Source: Begonia masoniana
Taxonomy: Eukaryota; Streptophyta; Magnoliopsida; Cucurbitales; Begoniaceae
Direction: 5' to 3'
Assembly: GCA_022432975.1 (NCBI GenBank)
Contig: CM039512.1
Location: 5,858,257 to 5,922,256, forward strand
Length of the DNA: 64,000 nucleotides
This document shows positions 31,875 to 43,520 of this stretch, piece by piece; the stretch's first letter is position 1; the number at the start of each line of letters is the position of its first letter. Position numbers and translations under genes: made by a program. The notes beneath the pieces are model-generated. The model saw only the letters and a program-made list of their open reading frames with translations. It had not been told where the DNA came from and ran no database searches.

Positions 31875-34105
31875 TGTAACGCCCCGAGTTATCTGAACCC
31901 GGTTCGTTACTCATTACTTGATCATAACTAAGAAATTTCGAATAAATTTAAAACTTCATTCGACATTCAAAATTTGACATTTTCTAAACGTTCAAAACAT
32001 TTGAAAACTTTGCAGCGGAAAATTATTTAAAACTACAATGGGGATTTAACTAGCTGTGAAAATATTGTTGGAAAGATTAATGGAAATGTTTAAAGTATTC
32101 GGTCAAGAGAAAATAAGGTTTTAAATGATGGACTACTCAAGGAATTACAAAAGTCGAATTCATTTGCCGACGACAAAGTCAACGGAAGGAAACGGAACGA
32201 GGTTCCTGCCGATGACGTCACGAGTTGAACTCGTCTGCCGACGACTAGTCAACGGAAGGAGCAGAAGCAGAAAACCAAAGGCTTCTGCCGATGACGTCTA
32301 CACAACTTCACCCACAACTTCATCTGCCGATGAAATCATGGTAACTTCACACACCACTTCATCTGCCGATGAAGTTAACATAACTTCATCTGTCGATGAA
32401 GTCAGCGCAATTTCATCTCTCAATAGACAAACACACGTCATCTTCCGATAACAACAATATGACTCCACGCCTTCCGATTCGCTAAACAACAAACGGGTTT
32501 CTCCCTCTTCCGATGGAATGGACTACATCTGCCGACACGTGCTACTCACGTAACTCCTTAAAGCATCTACTGATAGACTTTAAAATTTACATCTTCCGAT
32601 GGCTTTTCTGAAGACATCTTCCGATAGGATTTAAAATTTACTCAACATCTACCGACAGATATCATCTGTCGATAGAGAGCAAAACAACAACTCTAATCGC
32701 TTCACTTGCAAATCCAGTAATAAACCAACAGAATACTAAATTCAGAGAAAACTAAGAATACTTTTGAAAACTTCAAGTAACTCATTCTTGCTAAAACTAA
32801 CCAGAGACAATCCAAACCTTTGTGTCACTAGAAACTCATAAGTACTATCTTGAAATCCCAACAGAATATCGTTATCAGAAAAGAAACTCAAAAGCGAAGT
32901 CCAAAACATTAAAATTTCTACTGTCATGAAAGCTCAGTATAGTAAATTTGAAATACTGTCAATTAATCTTTGTTAGTCAATGACACCAGTCAAACCGCCC
33001 CATCAGATGCCTGACCGTTGCACAGCCGTGCTCCACCAACCTCATCTACTCGGTTATGCTCTCAGGGAAATCACCTGCTGTACCCTCAACACCTACATCA
33101 CAAAACTCATCTATTAGCCTAATGCTAAGCAAGTAAAGCATTAATGAAATGTATGCTGAAACATAAACCCTGATCATGCAGTTTCTAATTTTCTCAACTC
33201 AGTTGTGCATCGTTCATAAACTGGTCTGATCCCTAAGTTCCCTTGGGAGTGGGATCGGTTCTCCCAATGTAATAAATCCTCTACTCAGTTAAGGGGCGGA
33301 TTACTTCCCTTAACAGCTAATACAGATCCCTTAATTCCCTTGGGAGTGGGATCGGTTCTCCCAATGTAATAAATCCTCTACTCAGTTAAGGGGCGGATTA
33401 CTTCCCTTAACAGCTACTCTGTTTCATTCAATTCATACTCATCATAACCTTGCACATAAATTCATTTTCGTAATTCTTCAAAAACTTAATGCATGACATA
33501 AAGAAAAGAAACACTCAAACATGCATAAACCTACTGTTTTGTGATGTAGGCCCGAAGGCTCACACATTACTTTACTTACCTGGCTCCTGGAAATCGCTCG
33601 GCTATATGCTACTCCAAAAATCTGCTCACCTAAAACCATTGACAGATTATGGATTAGATCTCCACTAAACTTTATCTAACTACTGAAGTCTAAGGAAGCC
33701 AGTTTGGGGCTCTACTGATTAAGCATTCCCGATACATCACTAAACCCCAAAACCCAAATCTCTCACCCGCAGCTTATCGAAGATACATACATTGCAATCC
33801 TTCAGCTACCCTAGCACTAGAACGGCAAGTAGTTGATTCAAAACTCACCTTGGTTGGGGAAAACCGGAGGGGAAATCGCCCAGAGGTAGTCTGCTTGAGC
33901 TGAGAGGTAAGAGTAATAAAACAGTGGCGGCTAAACCTCACTAAACCTTTCCTTAAATACCTTATCCACAATATAAATTCGCAATTACCATCTTGCCCCT
34001 GCCTAGTCATTTACAACCTAATCAACATTTCACTAAATTTTAACCATAAAAATTATATACCACCGTTTAATAACTTATTTTGATTTATTGAAACCGGGTG
34101 CTACA
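31875..34105 (-). repeat. Solo LTR, chromovirus-type family A (copy 2), TSD ccata
   Basis: Starts TGTAACGCCCCGAG and ends GGGTGCTACA, flanked by ccata (31870-31874 and 34106-34110) inside LTR family C. It is nearly identical to 3200-5327. It keeps about 68 bp near 32186-32260 that copy 1 has lost between repeated GTCAACGGAAGGA motifs, and it differs around 32420-32460. Confidence 0.9.
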
Positions 34106-34163
34106 CCATAGGGCAGTACACGTGCTCACAGCTGCCACGTGGGTCCCCGTAGGGCGGTACACG

Positions 34164-35369
34164 TAGGGGTGTGCAAAATCGGTTTCGGTTCGGTTTTGGA
34201 GAGAAACCGAATTGAACCGATCGGTTTCGGTTTCGGACTTACCAAACCAAAACCGGTTGCAGCATACCAAAATCGAACCTAAACCGAACCGAAACTATCG
34301 GTTCGGTTTCGGTTTTACAACCTATTTTTCAAAAATAAAAAAATGTAAAGCATACTTAAATGTTCTAACATTTCTAAAATCAAAACACAATGTTTAACAT
34401 AAAATGAAGAATTGCAATGCTACCTAAATTCTGTATCTTAAAAAAATACCACTTATAAACTAGCAGATTCTATGAAAATCAAACACGTAGACACAATGAA
34501 CACAATAGTCCGCAAGTAAAAAATGATGGTTGATCTCAAAAGTATTATCAATGAAAAAATACGTAACATGCTGAATCCCTAAAATGATGATTAAATGCTA
34601 ATATAAATTCTTACGCACAACATCTCGCATTAAAGAAATAATTGTTCATCTCAAAACATAATCAATTCAGTTCAACCAAAAAAAGCCACCAAAAAGATTC
34701 TAACAAAAAAGGAATTTACACAAATTGTTCGGAATTTCACTAAATATCAGTATAGGTAAAATAATTCCCACAGATATGACAATCAAAGAACAAAAATGCA
34801 GAAACTAATAGTAAATCCGAGCCAAAACCTGCTTAAGACAAGAAGGGAAAGTGATTTTGCCACTATGCAAAGGAGCCGCGACGATCTCCTTCGCAAGATC
34901 CCTCCAGCGCTTGCACACACAAGCACAAGCAACTACGTTCTGTCTGTGAGGCCACAGTTCGTCACTAACCACAACGCGCCTTATATTCTCACTGAGAATC
35001 TCTGGAAGCATCGAAGACCAGGTAGAGTCTCGCCGTCGCCTCGCCTGATGCCGGGTCTCTAGTCGTCGCAGTAGCAGTCGCTTCGCTGTTCGCTGGAAGA
35101 GTGGTCGTGGTTTTGAAAACAGAAGAATCGCGATTTAGGTCTTCGCTGTTCGCTTCGCTGAAGAGTCTTCCGTGAATTTTAATCAGCAACGGTTCGGTTC
35201 GGTTTTGATCGGTTTCACTGATCAAAATCGATAACCGAACCGCCCAAGTCGGTTTTCACCAGTGCCAAACCGAAGTCTGGTTTTCAGGGGCTCAAAACCG
35301 ATCCGAACCGAACCTATTTCACCAGTTTCGGTTCGGTTCGTCGGTTCCGGTTCGGTTTGCACACCCCTA
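34164..35369. mobile_element. Non-autonomous hAT (1206 bp) with captured host gene fragment, TSD ggtacacg
   Basis: Termini TAGGGGTGTGCAAA and TTTGCACACCCCTA are perfect inverted repeats, with CGGTTTCGGTTCGGT-rich subterminal regions. It is flanked by the perfect 8-bp duplication ggtacacg (34156-34163 and 35370-35377). It contains no transposase, only the Tubby-like F-box fragment at 34800-35035. Confidence 0.92.
34800..35035 (-). pseudogene. Captured Tubby-like F-box protein exon fragment
   Basis: The minus strand reads RRDSTWSSMLPEILSENIRR, DELWPHRQNVVACACVCKRW and RDLAKEIVAAPLHSGKITFP, then SCLKQ followed by GTTTTGGCTCGG. The order (Leu-Pro-Glu F-box start, VVACAxVCKxWRD, GKITFP.SLKQ) is that of plant Tubby-like F-box proteins, which act in SCF ubiquitin ligases and membrane-tethered signalling. 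CAG|GT after LKQ looks like the donor of the parent intron, so exon and intron start were copied from genomic DNA. The tubby domain is absent. Confidence 0.85.
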
Positions 35370-36676
35370 GGTACACGTGCTCATAATCTTCCCTCTCTAC
35401 TCACAATGCCAAACAATGCAACCACTCATCTCTAGCGTAGCGTACTATAACTCACGATGCATGTTTCAACAAAGATATGCAATACAACACGAAACAAACC
35501 AACATAACACGAAACAAAACAACGACACGCAACACAAAATGAAACAACCAAATAAGCAAACAAACTAAGAATTCTCTACCGTTCCATGGTGTAGGCCCGA
35601 AGGCAAAACACAAGCAATCCACTACTTACCTGGTTGCTCGATACGTTCTCGTTCACTTTGTCCAATCAAATCACACGTTCGATCACCTAAAATAACAAAA
35701 ACTCAACTTAGTATTTACTAACGAACTCTAAGGAAATTCTTAACCTAAACTAACCTAAACTAACTAAAACTACAACACAATTCATTCCCAAAACACAAAA
35801 CTCGGTTTTTACCCCAAAATTGACCGTCTAACTTCAAACGGTCGTAACTCTCTCATTTTTCAACGGATTTCGACGTGCCACCCCAATTCGGAAACCTCTA
35901 AACGTCTAATATCCATTGAACACCCAAATTAACCAAACAAACACATTAGCCAAGCTGAAATCCAGAAAACAGAATCGGCTCACTTTATGCCTAAAAACCG
36001 ATTTTGTGCATTTCAATTCCAAATCACAATCTAATCACTCCAACAACCTAAACTAACCTATTGAAGAACTAAATAACCAAAAGAGAAAGAAAACCCCCAA
36101 AGAAAACCAAATTTTCGGACTCCTCCTTTTAGGGTTTTCAAGCCCCCACCAAAACCTCCTAAAACACCCTACAAACACTTCTAAGCTTCATCCCATAGTA
36201 CATAAACCAAAACCCATGAGAAATTACCTTGGATTGCCTTGAGAAAATGAAGAACTAAGGAGGGAAATTGTCGGCTATGGAGGAAAGGGAGAGAGAGAGA
36301 GAGAGTCGATGGAGTGGAGAAGAAGACCACTTTGTCTTCTTTTTAAACCTAACTTTTCTTTCTTTTTTTTTATTTAATTACCATGTAAATTACCAATTAA
36401 CCCTCACTTTTCCCTCACCACATAGCAGGCAACGATTCATCTAAAACCCTCCACTTCTTCCTTTCAATTTACTACATTTTGATTGGTTAGTTGCATTTGA
36501 CTTTTCAAACCAAAGCTCTCCACCAATCACAAGTTGGTTTGACTTGTCAAACTCTCCACCAATCATTTCTCTTCTAAAACACTTCAATGTACAACCCTAA
36601 TCTTGGATAATTAACTCTCATACTTGACCTAGACTAGGGCTACACATGTAATAGAAATTGCGGGTGTTACATCTAG

Positions 36677-37060
36677 TGTTTATAAAGCCACACAAAATAG
36701 TGATCATGATATCGCTATATTTATAATTAATGGTTTTATTGGTTGTTTAAAATGATGGTGGGATAACTATTTAACAAACTCCCAACAATTAGAAATTTTA
36801 AAAGCAGTAAAATTAGAAAGTACTTCTGAAACAATTGTTGATCCTACAACTGGCCAACAACACATGAAACAAGAATCTACAACTGTAGAAGATTGTGTTT
36901 ATACTCTTATTCAAGCCATTGTTTTTCACTTTGTTGGAGCTATAGAACAACGTAATGAACGTGGAAGAGAATTACTACAAAATTTAAGATGTTTATCCTT
37001 AACCCATTTTAGATGGTATAAGGATGTATTTATTATCAAGGTTATGCAACGAAAAGATGC
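36677..37060 (+). pseudogene. Pararetrovirus coat-protein core, part 2 (inverted)
   Basis: Continues the frame of 30291-30462: YKATQNSDHDIAIFIINGFI, then WWDNYLTNSQQLEIL after an in-frame TGA, VEDCVYTLIQAIVFHFVG and LTHFRWYKDVFIIKVMQR. These are capsid-core blocks of caulimovirid-like polyproteins. At about 37060 it fuses directly with minus-strand promoter sequence of copy 2, a breakpoint. Confidence 0.75.
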
Positions 37061-37235
37061 TAATTCTGAAAACAAAAATAATGAAGAAACACATTTAAAT
37101 TTAATAAGCAAACAAGAATTACAAAGAGAAGAAAAGAGACTTACAAGTGAAAGGTGCAAACTTAGAGAGCTAGAGTTTTCTCGCTCATAAGGCAAACTCT
37201 AAAAAACTTACAGAAAATAGATTACAAGACTCTCT

Positions 37236-37286
37236 TATATATAGAGAAAAAGAAATCAATAATGTTTATATACGTCAGGCATGACG
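37236..37286 (-). promoter_or_regulatory. Pararetroviral promoter: TATA box and TGACG pair (copy 2)
   Basis: TATATATA at 37236-37243 and CGTCATGCCTGACG (minus strand) at 37273-37286. Sequence from about 37061 to 37540 is nearly the same as 29520-30010. Confidence 0.65.
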
Positions 37287-37329
37287 AAATTCTTTGCATA
37301 ATTGATGGAGCTCTTGATGCTGTCTTCCA

Positions 37330-38704
37330 TTTTATCTTTTCCTTTGTTGTCTTCTGCTTTCTTTGTGTTGTCTAACTTTTGCTTTATGACAGGGGTCCAT
37401 ATTACAGAAGAATCTTCTTTATAATCTTTAGACGGATAATAATCGTCTCTGAATTCTTTATAAGACTTGACTTTCCCTCTTTTTTCGACAATATCTTTTA
37501 AATATTTTTCTCTTTGAAGTGGCCCTTTTGAACATGGGTCTCAAATTCTGCTATGATATTCCAAAAGTTGATTTTCTTCAAAAGTATATCGATTCATTAG
37601 ACCAATAATATATGGATCATTATAGCGGAGTGGCAAAAACCTTTGTAAAACTTGCCATGCTCTCAAATGAACTTGTCTGCGGTTTCGTTTTGAAATAACT
37701 CTATTTTCATCAATAAATTGATAAGGCGGCTGATAATTCATTTTTGAATCTTCTTTCCTTTTCCTTTGCCTCTTCCTGATAGATCAATAAGTGATTCCCA
37801 TAAGTCAATATCAGTATAATCATTATCAGGATTTTGTGATTCTCCTGCTAAAACGAAAAAAGAGCCGAAATTCATAGATTCATCACTTTTGCTTTCTTTA
37901 GCTTTGATATCAAAATATTGATCTTTGATCATTTCTAATAATTTTGTTTGCTGATCTTGAGAGCTCAAGTCAGGATATTGGTTTTTGATCATAGTCTTCA
38001 TTTGTTTGATAAAGTTCATAGAACCATGTTCTTCATCCAGGATAGTTTCTTTTGATTTGAGATGTTTATACTAACTAATGGTTTGTGTCAACTTTGTAAA
38101 ACAGCTTTTTGTATCAAAGCGTGACCACCATTTAACATAAAAATTTCTTTGAATTTGTGGAAGTCCCAAATGATCCTTATCCAGTTCGAGACTCCATTGC
38201 CATATCTAATTTATTTGAAATTCTGTGCAATACCACAACAAATTTTGTCCAACAATTATTGATGTACGGGTAGATATAATTGGATGATATTTTTCCCATA
38301 TAAAAAAATTTTCTTGTAATTTCTTTGGAAATAAACTGAGTTCAGGGGAATGCATCTCCCACCAATGACAAAACCAGGTAGAAAATTTTTCTTCAAAATT
38401 CAGGATCTCCGGATTAATAGTAAAAAATCACGAGTGGGTTCTTACTGGATTTTGATAATAAAACATAAGTGACCAAGCTTGGATATAATTCCAATAATTA
38501 TATTTGAGGTCATTATTTTTTGTTGTTCGAGAAGCATAAACAGATAATCTTCATTTCTGCGGATGAATATTTCGAATAATATAACGCTTAGAATGTGTTA
38601 TTGGGATTTTGAAATTTCCTTCATCCAAATAATGATGAAATATTTGTACTGATTGTATCTCAGTATGGATTGTTTTATAAAAATAGTGAAGTTTTTCTTC
38701 TGGA
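37330..38704 (-). pseudogene. Pararetrovirus ORF2, middle and C-terminal parts (copy 2)
   Basis: Minus-strand segments include MNFIKQMKTMIKNQYPDLSS, SFFVLAGESQNPDNDYTD, then SGRGKGKGKKIQK, and MNYQPPYQFIDENRVISKRN with PLRYNDPYIIGLMN. The ORF continues across the LTR at 38710-40699 into 40705-40990. Stops and frame changes occur. I do not recognise a known domain. It is basic, with a Gly/Arg-rich N-terminus in other copies, and sits after RNase H as in two-ORF caulimovirids. Confidence 0.65.
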
Positions 38705-38709
38705 GCCAA

Positions 38710-40699
38710 TGTAATGCCCTGAATTATATAAACCCGGTTTGTTACTCATAGACTCGAATATAACTAAGAAATTTTGGGCCAAAACATTTAAATCACTTTA
38801 CTCAAAATTTTGACATTTTCTAAAATTTCAAAACATTTAAGATCTTGCAGCGGAAATCATTTAAGCAAAAATAGAATTGAACAAAACTATAAAAACAATG
38901 TTTGATTAATCGGTTGGAATATTAAGAAATAATCGACCAAAGGAAATGAAGGTTTAAATCATGAAATACTTGAAAGATTACGAAGTCAAACGCATCTGCC
39001 GCCGAGCGAAGTCAACGAAAAAGACTGAAATAGAAAATAGAAAGCTTCTACCGGTGGCAAACGACAAATCACTTCCTACACCTTCCGATAATCCACATCA
39101 TCCGTTAGACTCTATCTACCAATAGAGAACAGAACAACATCTCTACATCTGCCGATAGACTTCATCTACCGATAGAGAACAGAACAACAACTCTACATCT
39201 GCCGATAGACTTCATCTACCGATAGAGAACAGAATAACAACTCTAACTACGTAAAGGAATTTACTCACTTCACCGAAACCATTCAGAAACAATTTAAACC
39301 ATTGCATTACTAAAATCCAGTGAGTACCAACGTAAAATCCCAACAGAATACTAATACTAGTAAATCCCAAAAGTATTCAAAATATTGAAACCACTACGGT
39401 CATGAAAATTCAACACACTTAAATTGAAACATTGTCAACTAAACCTTCATGCTATTGACACCAGTTAACCCGCCTCATCAGTTTACCAGGCCGAAGCATG
39501 AATGTACTCCTCCAACCTCGTCTATTCATCTGTGCACACAAGGAAATCACCTGCAGTATCCTCAACACCTATATCACAAAACTCATCTATTAGCCTAATG
39601 CTAAGTAAGTAAAGCAGTAAGAAAATGAGATGCTGAGACGTTGAAAGACAAAATTCCTAAACATGCAGGTTTCTACTTTCTCATCTCAGTTGCATTTACA
39701 TTCATTCATAACTGATCTGATCCCTCGGTTCCCTTGGAAGTGGGATCAATCCTCCCAATGTTATACATCCTCTACTCGATTAAGGGGCGGATGGATTCTC
39801 TTAATAGCTAATCTGATCCCTCAGTTCCCTTGGGAGTGGGATCAATCCTCCCAATGTTATACATCCTTTACTCGATTAAGGGGCGGATGGATTCCCTTAA
39901 TAGCTAATCTGATCCCTCAGTTTCCTTGGGAGTGAGATCAATCTCCCAATGTTATAAATCCACTACATCAATTAAGGGGCAGATTAGTTCCCTTAGTAGC
40001 TATCATAACACGTTCTGTTCTTGCCTTACCATTCATTCCATGTAAAATTTATTTTCGTGTTTCTTCAAAAACATGATGCATGACATAAAGAAAACACTCA
40101 AACATGCATAACCCTACTGTTTTGTGATGTAGGCCCGAAGGCACACACAGTACTTCACTTACCTGGATTCCTGGTGAATACTCAGTTAGGAGTTGCTTTG
40201 AAATTGCTCACCTAGAACCATAAACAGAGCATTAAGTCAATCCTTACAAGTCCTCATTCTAAAGCATTCAGAAAACCTAAGTGAACAGTTAGGAGTTCTA
40301 TTCACTGAGCATCCCCAAATTTTATACTAAACCCGAATCTACTCTCATTCACAACATCCGCGAAATCCCCACATTATACTCCCTCAGTTGTCTAACTGCT
40401 TAAACTCGAGAGAAATGAGAAAAACTTACCAGGTTGAAAGGGAAATCGGGTGGGAGAATCGTCGAGAGCTCTGCTGAGCTTGAGTCGAATACCAAAAGGA
40501 GTAAAGATGAAACAGTGGCGGCTATAGTGCATTTATCACTAAATCTCTTCCCTTTAATAGGTTATCCACTTTTAAATTTCAAGTTACCCTTATACCCTAG
40601 CCTAGTCACTCAATAACCCTACATTTATTATCACCATTTAAAGTGTGTCATTAATTTTAGAAAGAAATAAGACTTAGTTCTAAATAACCGGGTGTTACA
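38710..40699 (-). repeat. Solo LTR, family A-related (copy 3), TSD gccaa
   Basis: Starts TGTAATGCCCTGAA and ends CCGGGTGTTACA, flanked by gccaa (38705-38709 and 40700-40704) within viral ORF2. It shares the plan of family A but is more diverged: CATCTGCCGATAG motifs at 38994-39230, three minisatellite units at 39715-39985, GCCTTCGGGC on the minus strand (40133-40142) and a CAGGTAAGTGAAG donor. Confidence 0.88.
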
Positions 40700-40704
40700 G
40701 CCAA

Positions 40705-41087
40705 ATAATGTTGAGTGCCCAGATAACGTTCTCTAAAGAACCAGGTGTCTTTTTTATTTAATTTCATATCCTTTTCAGAAAGGGTTAATAAAGATTCAAC
40801 CATTTTCTTTTTGATAAACTGCGATCTTTGTTCAAGGACCTCTTTGGCAGTTGTTTGCGATTTTTCTGCGAATTTAGAGGTTTCATCTAAAGTGGGAAAA
40901 TCTTTTTGATAAGCTGCAAATTTGTGACCTCGGCCTCAGCCTCGGCCTACCCCTGAATGGGGTGTCCATCCTGTAAAAACTCGCGGGTTAAGAAATTTGG
41001 TAAAGAGTTATTAATACCCTTAATATGTTCAATAAAAAAATCAAATACAGAAAGTTCAGTTTGCCAACGAGTAAATATTTTGTTTAG
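40705..41087 (-). pseudogene. Pararetrovirus copy 2: RNase H end and ORF2 start
   Basis: The minus strand reads FTRWQTELSVFDFFIEHIKG, INNSLPNFLTREFLQ (the end of a caulimovirid RNase H), overlapping an ORF2 start in another frame (Gly/Arg-rich, then HKFAAYQKDFPTLDET, VLEQRSQFIKKKMVESLLTL, RERYLGTQHYLA). ORF2 is then split by the solo LTR. The RNase H is cut at about 41087, where plus-strand capsid-core sequence begins. Confidence 0.7.
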
Positions 41088-41166
41088 ATGTCCATCTTTA
41101 ACCCATTTTAGATGGTATAAAGATGTTTTTATCACAAAAGTTATGCAGAGAGCAAAAGTTTTTTAG
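41088..41166 (+). pseudogene. Short inverted capsid-core fragment
   Basis: The plus strand reads SLTHFRWYKDVFITKVMQRA then stops. It is the same block as 37000-37050, here fused on the left to minus-strand RNase H and on the right to the leader/promoter of copy 3. Confidence 0.7.
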
Positions 41167-41217
41167 ATCATAAGACAAACTCTTCAAAAACTTAAAAAAA
41201 ATAGATTACAAGCCTCC

Positions 41218-41277
41218 CTTATATAGAGGTAGAGGCACTAGAATCATCAATAATGTGGATATACGTCATGTATGACG
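41218..41277 (-). promoter_or_regulatory. Pararetroviral promoter: TATA box and TGACG pair (copy 3)
   Basis: The minus strand has CTATATAAG around 41219-41227, and CGTCATACATGACG at 41264-41277, keeping both TGACG motifs although the centre differs from the other copies. Confidence 0.6.
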
Positions 41278-42950
41278 ATTCATAGTTATCCTCCACTTTA
41301 GCTTTTCTTTTGCTATCGACTTCCACTTTAGCTTTAGCTTTTCTTTTGTTGTCTCCTGTCTTTTGTTCTGGGCTCCATGTAGAGAAAGAATCTTCTACTT
41401 TATAGTCGTCAGTTAGATAATAATCTTCTCTGAATTCTTTATATGATTTAACCCTTTTGCTGCATTCTTCAATTTTTTCAAAATATTTAGCTTTTATAAT
41501 CGGACCTTTGAAACAAGGATCCCAAATCCTGCCATGATATTCCATGAGCTATTTTTTTCCAAAAGTATATTGATTCATGAGACCAATAATATAAGGGTCA
41601 TTATGGCAGAGTGGCACAAATCTTTGTAAAACTTGTCAAGCTCTCAACGTAACTGGTTTGCAGTTTCTTTTGGAAATAATCATATTTTTATCAATAAACT
41701 GATAAGGCTGCTGATAATTCATTTCTTGCCTTTTTCTTTTCCTGACATTTGAATAAGTGAATTCCATAAATCCACATTAGTATAATCATCTCCGGGATTT
41801 TGTGATTCTCCAGCTAAAATAGAAAAAGAGTCAGAATTCATAGATTCATCACTTTTGTTTTCTTCTTCGTCTGCTTCATTAGCAAAATATTGATCTTTGA
41901 TCATTTCTATTAACTTTGTTTGCTGATCCTGATAGCTTAATTTAGGATATTTACTTTTTATCATATTTTTCATTTGTTTGATAAAATTTGTAGATCCCTG
42001 CTCTTCTGTAGGAATCGTTTCTTTTGATTTGAGATCTTTATAGTAATTAATAGTTTGAGTTATCTTTGAAAAACAACTCTCGGTGTCAAATCTTGACCAC
42101 CATTTAACATAAAAAGTTCTTTGGATTTCGGGAAGACCAATATGGCCTTTGGATAGGTCTAGGCTCCACTGCCATATCTAGTTGATTTGAAATTCTGTGC
42201 AAAACCACAGAAGATTTTGTCTTGTAATAATAGTTTTTCGATCAGATAAAATGGGATGATATTTTGCCCACATAGTGAAAGTTTCTTGAAATTTGTTTGA
42301 GAATAAACTGAGTTCTGGTGAATGAATCTCCCACCAGTGATAAAACCAAGAGGGGAATTTTTCTTCAGAAGCTAGAATTTCCGGATTAATAGTAAAGAAC
42401 CATGAATGGGTCATAATCGGATTTTGATAATAAAACATAAATGACCATGCTTGAATATAATCCCAATAATTATATTTGAGATCATTGTTTTTTGTTGTAC
42501 GAGAAGCATAAACTGATAATCCCCATTCCTGCGGATGAATAACTCGAATAATATAACACTTTGAATGTGTTATTGAGGATTTAAAATTGTCTTCATCAAA
42601 ATAATGATGAACTATTTGTATTGATTGAGATTCAGATAGAATTGCTTCATAAAAATATCGAAGCTTTCATTCGTGAACTAAATAGTGTTGAATGCCCATA
42701 TATCTTTCCTTAAAGAACCAGATATCTTTTTGATTTAGAAGAATATCCTTCTCAGAAAGTGTTAATAATGATTCAACAACTGACTTTTTGATGAACTGCG
42801 ATCCTTGTTCAAGGACTTCTTTAGCAGTTTTAGGTATTTCTGCGGATTGTGATTTTGATGTTTCCCTTAAAGTGAGAAAATTAGTTTGATATGCTGCGAA
42901 TTTACGACCTCGGCCTCTACCCTTGTATGGGGTTTCCATCCTACAAAAAT
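41219..42950 (-). pseudogene. Pararetrovirus ORF2 (copy 3, most complete)
   Basis: From an ATG at 42939 (METPYKGRGRGRKFAAYQTN) the minus strand runs through VVESLLTLSEKDILL, MFYYQNPIMTHSWFFTINPE, WFYHWWEIHSPELSLF, MKNMIKSKYPKLSYQDQQ and SILAGESQNPGDDYTNVD to YLTDDYKVEDSFS and a Lys-rich tail ending at TAA/TGA near 41219. It has several internal stops. The ATG overlaps the RNase H frame end. No enzyme motif is recognised. Trp/aromatic-rich blocks in the middle and basic ends are the visible features. Its function is unknown. Confidence 0.65.
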
Positions 42951-43520
42951 TCGTGGGTTAAAAAAATCTGGTAAAGAATTATTCATATCTTTGATATGTT
43001 CAATAGAGAAATCAAATACAGAGAGCTCAGCTTGCCAATGAGCAAATATTTGTTTTGAAACGAGGTTTTTAACATCTTTATTTAAAATATTTTTTGTTGA
43101 TGAACAATCTATTCAAAGAATAAATTTTTGATTTAATAAATCATCTTGAAATTTAGAATACATTTGACAATATAAAAGATTTCTTTTTTAATAGTCGAAT
43201 AATTCTTTTGAACTGGTTTTCATATACCGGAAGTAAATCTTATAAGTTCTTCTTTAGAAGTGTTTGGATTTATCTGTTTAAGAATGCCACCAAAACCAAT
43301 GTTAGAAGTATCAGTTTCAACTATTTTTTGCCAGCTATATAATTTGATAAAGAAAGACAAAGTAAAATTTTAGCTTTAATAATCTTTTGACTGCCTCAGT
43401 ATATTTTTTAGAACAGGGTTCAAGATTTTTTCTAAGTCTTTGATACAATAAAGACGTATCCTGAGCTAAATTTTTATAAAAATCACCTAAACAGTTTAGG
43501 CTTCCTAAGAATCTTTGTAA
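42951..43520 (-). pseudogene. Pararetrovirus copy 3: RNase H, degraded
   Basis: Minus-strand fragments: FAHWQAELSVFDFSIEHIKD at the end, and upstream degenerate RNase H with frame changes matching 24660-25100 of copy 1. Confidence 0.7.

Larger units (their letters stand above)
30463..36671 (-). repeat. Solo LTR, chromovirus-type family C, TSD tctag, with two nested elements
   Basis: Starts TGTAACGCCCCCGAAC and ends GCGGGTGTTACA, flanked by tctag (30458-30462 and 36672-36676) within the pararetroviral capsid-core sequence. It contains the solo LTR 31875-34105 and the hAT 34164-35369. The net LTR is about 2.75 kb. Sense strand is minus (donor-like CAGGTAAGTAG near 35635). It has a GC-rich block with GATCGATC palindromes (30777-30870), short CACGTGGGTCCCCGTAGGGC repeats and a GCCTTCGGGC hairpin (35595-35604). 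No coding capacity. Confidence 0.85.

Noticed and set aside
36296..36304. GA microsatellite as a regulatory element
   Set aside because: A short (GA)n run inside an LTR, common and without other support.
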